The position numbers were made by a program, and so were the translations under genes. Positions 63,038 to 64,000 of a stretch of DNA of 64,000 bases are shown here, one piece after another; positions within the stretch are counted from its first letter, which is position 1; each line of letters starts with the position of its first letter. The stretch comes from Legionellaceae bacterium (GTDB taxonomy: Bacteria > Pseudomonadota > Gammaproteobacteria > Legionellales > Legionellaceae). A model generated the notes under the pieces. It made no database searches and was not told the DNA's origin. It saw only the letters and a program-made list of their open reading frames with translations. The stretch covers positions 62,001-126,000 of the forward strand of contig JARGPP010000013.1 of NCBI GenBank assembly GCA_029210085.1, in the 5' to 3' direction.

Positions 63038-63880
63038 TTGACTAACGAAAATGACCAAAAATCTTGGCTTAATCGCTTAAAAAATCATTTTCAGAGCGAG
63101 CCGCAAACGCAAAAAGATTTACTTCAGCTGCTGCGTGATGCGCAAAATCGTGCCTTAATCGACTCAGAAACACTCAGCATGATAGAAGGCGTTATTTTAT
63201 TCGCAAAAATGCGTGTTAGAGACATCATGTTGCCTAAGAAACAAATGATTTGTATCCCTGATAACGCAACATTAGACGAAGTCATTCACCTGGTTACAAA
63301 CTCTGGGCACTCTCGCTTTCCAGTCCTGGGTAATAATCCTGATGAAGTAATTGGTACATTACATGCAAAAGATTTATTACGCTTCCAAGGACCCAACCCT
63401 CTCGACTTTAATCTTACCGATGTTATTCGACATGCAACGGTTGTTCCTGAAAGTAAGCGTCTTGACGTTTTGCTAAGTGACTTTCGTATTAATCGTAATC
63501 ACATGGCTATTGTGGTCGACGAATACGGTACTGTTTCAGGGTTTGTGACACTTGAAGATGTCATCGAACAAATTATCGGTGATATTGCAGACGAATTTGA
63601 TATCGATGAAGAAGCACATATCAAAGCCCATGGTGATGCACACTACATGATCAAAGCAGATACGCCTATCCATGAATTCAATCAAACTTTAAACGCTCAT
63701 TTGAGCCATGAAACATATGATACGATGGGTGGCATTATCATGACACATTTTGGACACCTTCCTGGGCGTGGCGAAAAAATAACCATTGAAGGCTTCCAAT
63801 TTATTATTATTAATGCTGATGCGCGACATATAAAACTAATCGAGTGCATCGATAAACGCATGGAGAATTTAGTGGTATGA
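63038..63880 (+). CDS. corC: CorC/YbeX-type CBS-domain protein
   Basis: Cytoplasmic protein with two CBS domains (MRVRDIMLPKKQMICIP and HATVVPESKRLDVLLSDF, MAIVVDEYGTVSGFVTLEDVIEQIIGDIADE) and the C-terminal CorC_HlyC FAD-binding-like domain (ETYDTMGGIIMTHFGHLPGRGEKI). Associated with Mg2+/Co2+ handling and ribosome maturation alongside YbeY. 280 residues. The TTG start at 63038 has GAGGA 8 nt upstream, and lies 1 base after the ybeY stop. Overlaps the response-regulator ATG by 4 bases. Confidence 0.95.
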   Translation: MTNENDQKSWLNRLKNHFQSEPQTQKDLLQLLRDAQNRALIDSETLSMIEGVILFAKMRVRDIMLPKKQMICIPDNATLDEVIHLVTNSGHSRFPVLGNNPDEVIGTLHAKDLLRFQGPNPLDFNLTDVIRHATVVPESKRLDVLLSDFRINRNHMAIVVDEYGTVSGFVTLEDVIEQIIGDIADEFDIDEEAHIKAHGDAHYMIKADTPIHEFNQTLNAHLSHETYDTMGGIIMTHFGHLPGRGEKITIEGFQFIIINADARHIKLIECIDKRMENLVV

Positions 63881-64000
63881 CGGGGAAAGTCCTTCTCATT
63901 GATAATGATCGAGAGCTCACAACACAATTATCACACTATTTATCACTTGAAGGGTTTGAGCTATCTCTGGCAGAAGATAGTCATGCAGGATTAAAGCTAG
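63877..64000 (+). CDS. Response regulator, N-terminal part (runs off the window)
   Basis: The first 41 residues are visible: MTGKVLLIDNDRELTTQLSH, then YLSLEGFELSLAEDSHAGLKL. This is the start of a receiver domain with the acidic pair in IDNDREL, very like CpxR/OmpR-type regulators (DDDRELT). The ATG overlaps the corC stop (ATGA), so it is in the same operon. The phospho-accepting aspartate and the output domain lie outside the window. Confidence 0.85.
   Translation, partial: MTGKVLLIDNDRELTTQLSHYLSLEGFELSLAEDSHAGLKL

Noticed and set aside
1-64000. CRISPR array or prophage
   Set aside because: No regularly spaced direct repeats and no phage structural, integrase or lysis genes were seen; the only mobile element is the IS3-family copy.

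Overview
The window is chromosomal DNA, low in GC (well under 50% by eye), from a gammaproteobacterium. The core gene orders ndk-rlmN-rodZ-hisS-yfgM-bamB-der and rlmD-relA are gammaproteobacterial. Several features point to the Legionellales (inference): an isolated type II secretion pair gspD-gspE as in Legionella lspDE, a WipA-like phosphatase, an ankyrin protein with a sugar-transferase-like N-terminus, a VirK-family secreted protein, a Legionella collagen-like C-terminal (DUF1566-type) domain, and several large proteins without recognisable enzymatic domains but with coiled-coil, proline-rich or C-terminal membrane segments. Together they suggest a host-associated or intracellular life with a Dot/Icm-type secretion system, although no secretion-system structural genes for it lie here.

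Layout. 0.1-9.5 kb: pyrD, a small convergent gene, then a long plus-strand run of translation, envelope and ribosome-assembly genes (ndk, rlmN, rodZ, hisS, yfgM, bamB, der, a methyltransferase, a cytochrome c5). 9.5-11 kb: a folded 74-nt element in front of an archaeal-type aspartyl-tRNA synthetase. 11-23 kb is the most accessory part: a complete IS3-family element that has cut a Kazal-inhibitor gene, an outer-membrane barrel protein, a rearranged EEP-type phosphatase-like protein, thiol peroxidase, an M20 peptidase, a HipBA toxin-antitoxin module with three evenly spaced operators, secreted proteins, a small secreted pseudogene and a drug-efflux MFS gene with a palindrome in its leader. 23-30 kb: effector-like genes and gspDE. 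30-36 kb: tRNA-Met, cysS, glnS, truA, folD and gloB. 36-43 kb: a second accessory block (ankyrin protein, MFS transporter, a metal-site-degenerate aspartoacylase relative, and a tandem pair of HAD-like proteins). 43-48 kb: dinB, an M50 protease, dps and groESL with a sigma-32 promoter. 48-60 kb: a polyproline membrane protein, dsbD, an FAD monooxygenase/FAH pair, and relA-rlmD-rluB-trpS-yciO. 60-64 kb: an exported Lcl_C protein and a tightly packed plus-strand operon in which a Cys-rich exported peptide and a His-rich protein of unknown function precede ybeY, corC and a response regulator that runs off the end.

The strongest candidate for something undescribed is the two-gene unit at 61560-62552 (Cys-rich exported peptide plus His-rich cytoplasmic partner). 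Next are the tandem HAD-like proteins at 40803-43085, the structured element before the aspartyl-tRNA synthetase, and the 49-bp-phased operators of the HipBA module. All functional calls come from reading the sequence and from remembered family motifs; no database search was run.
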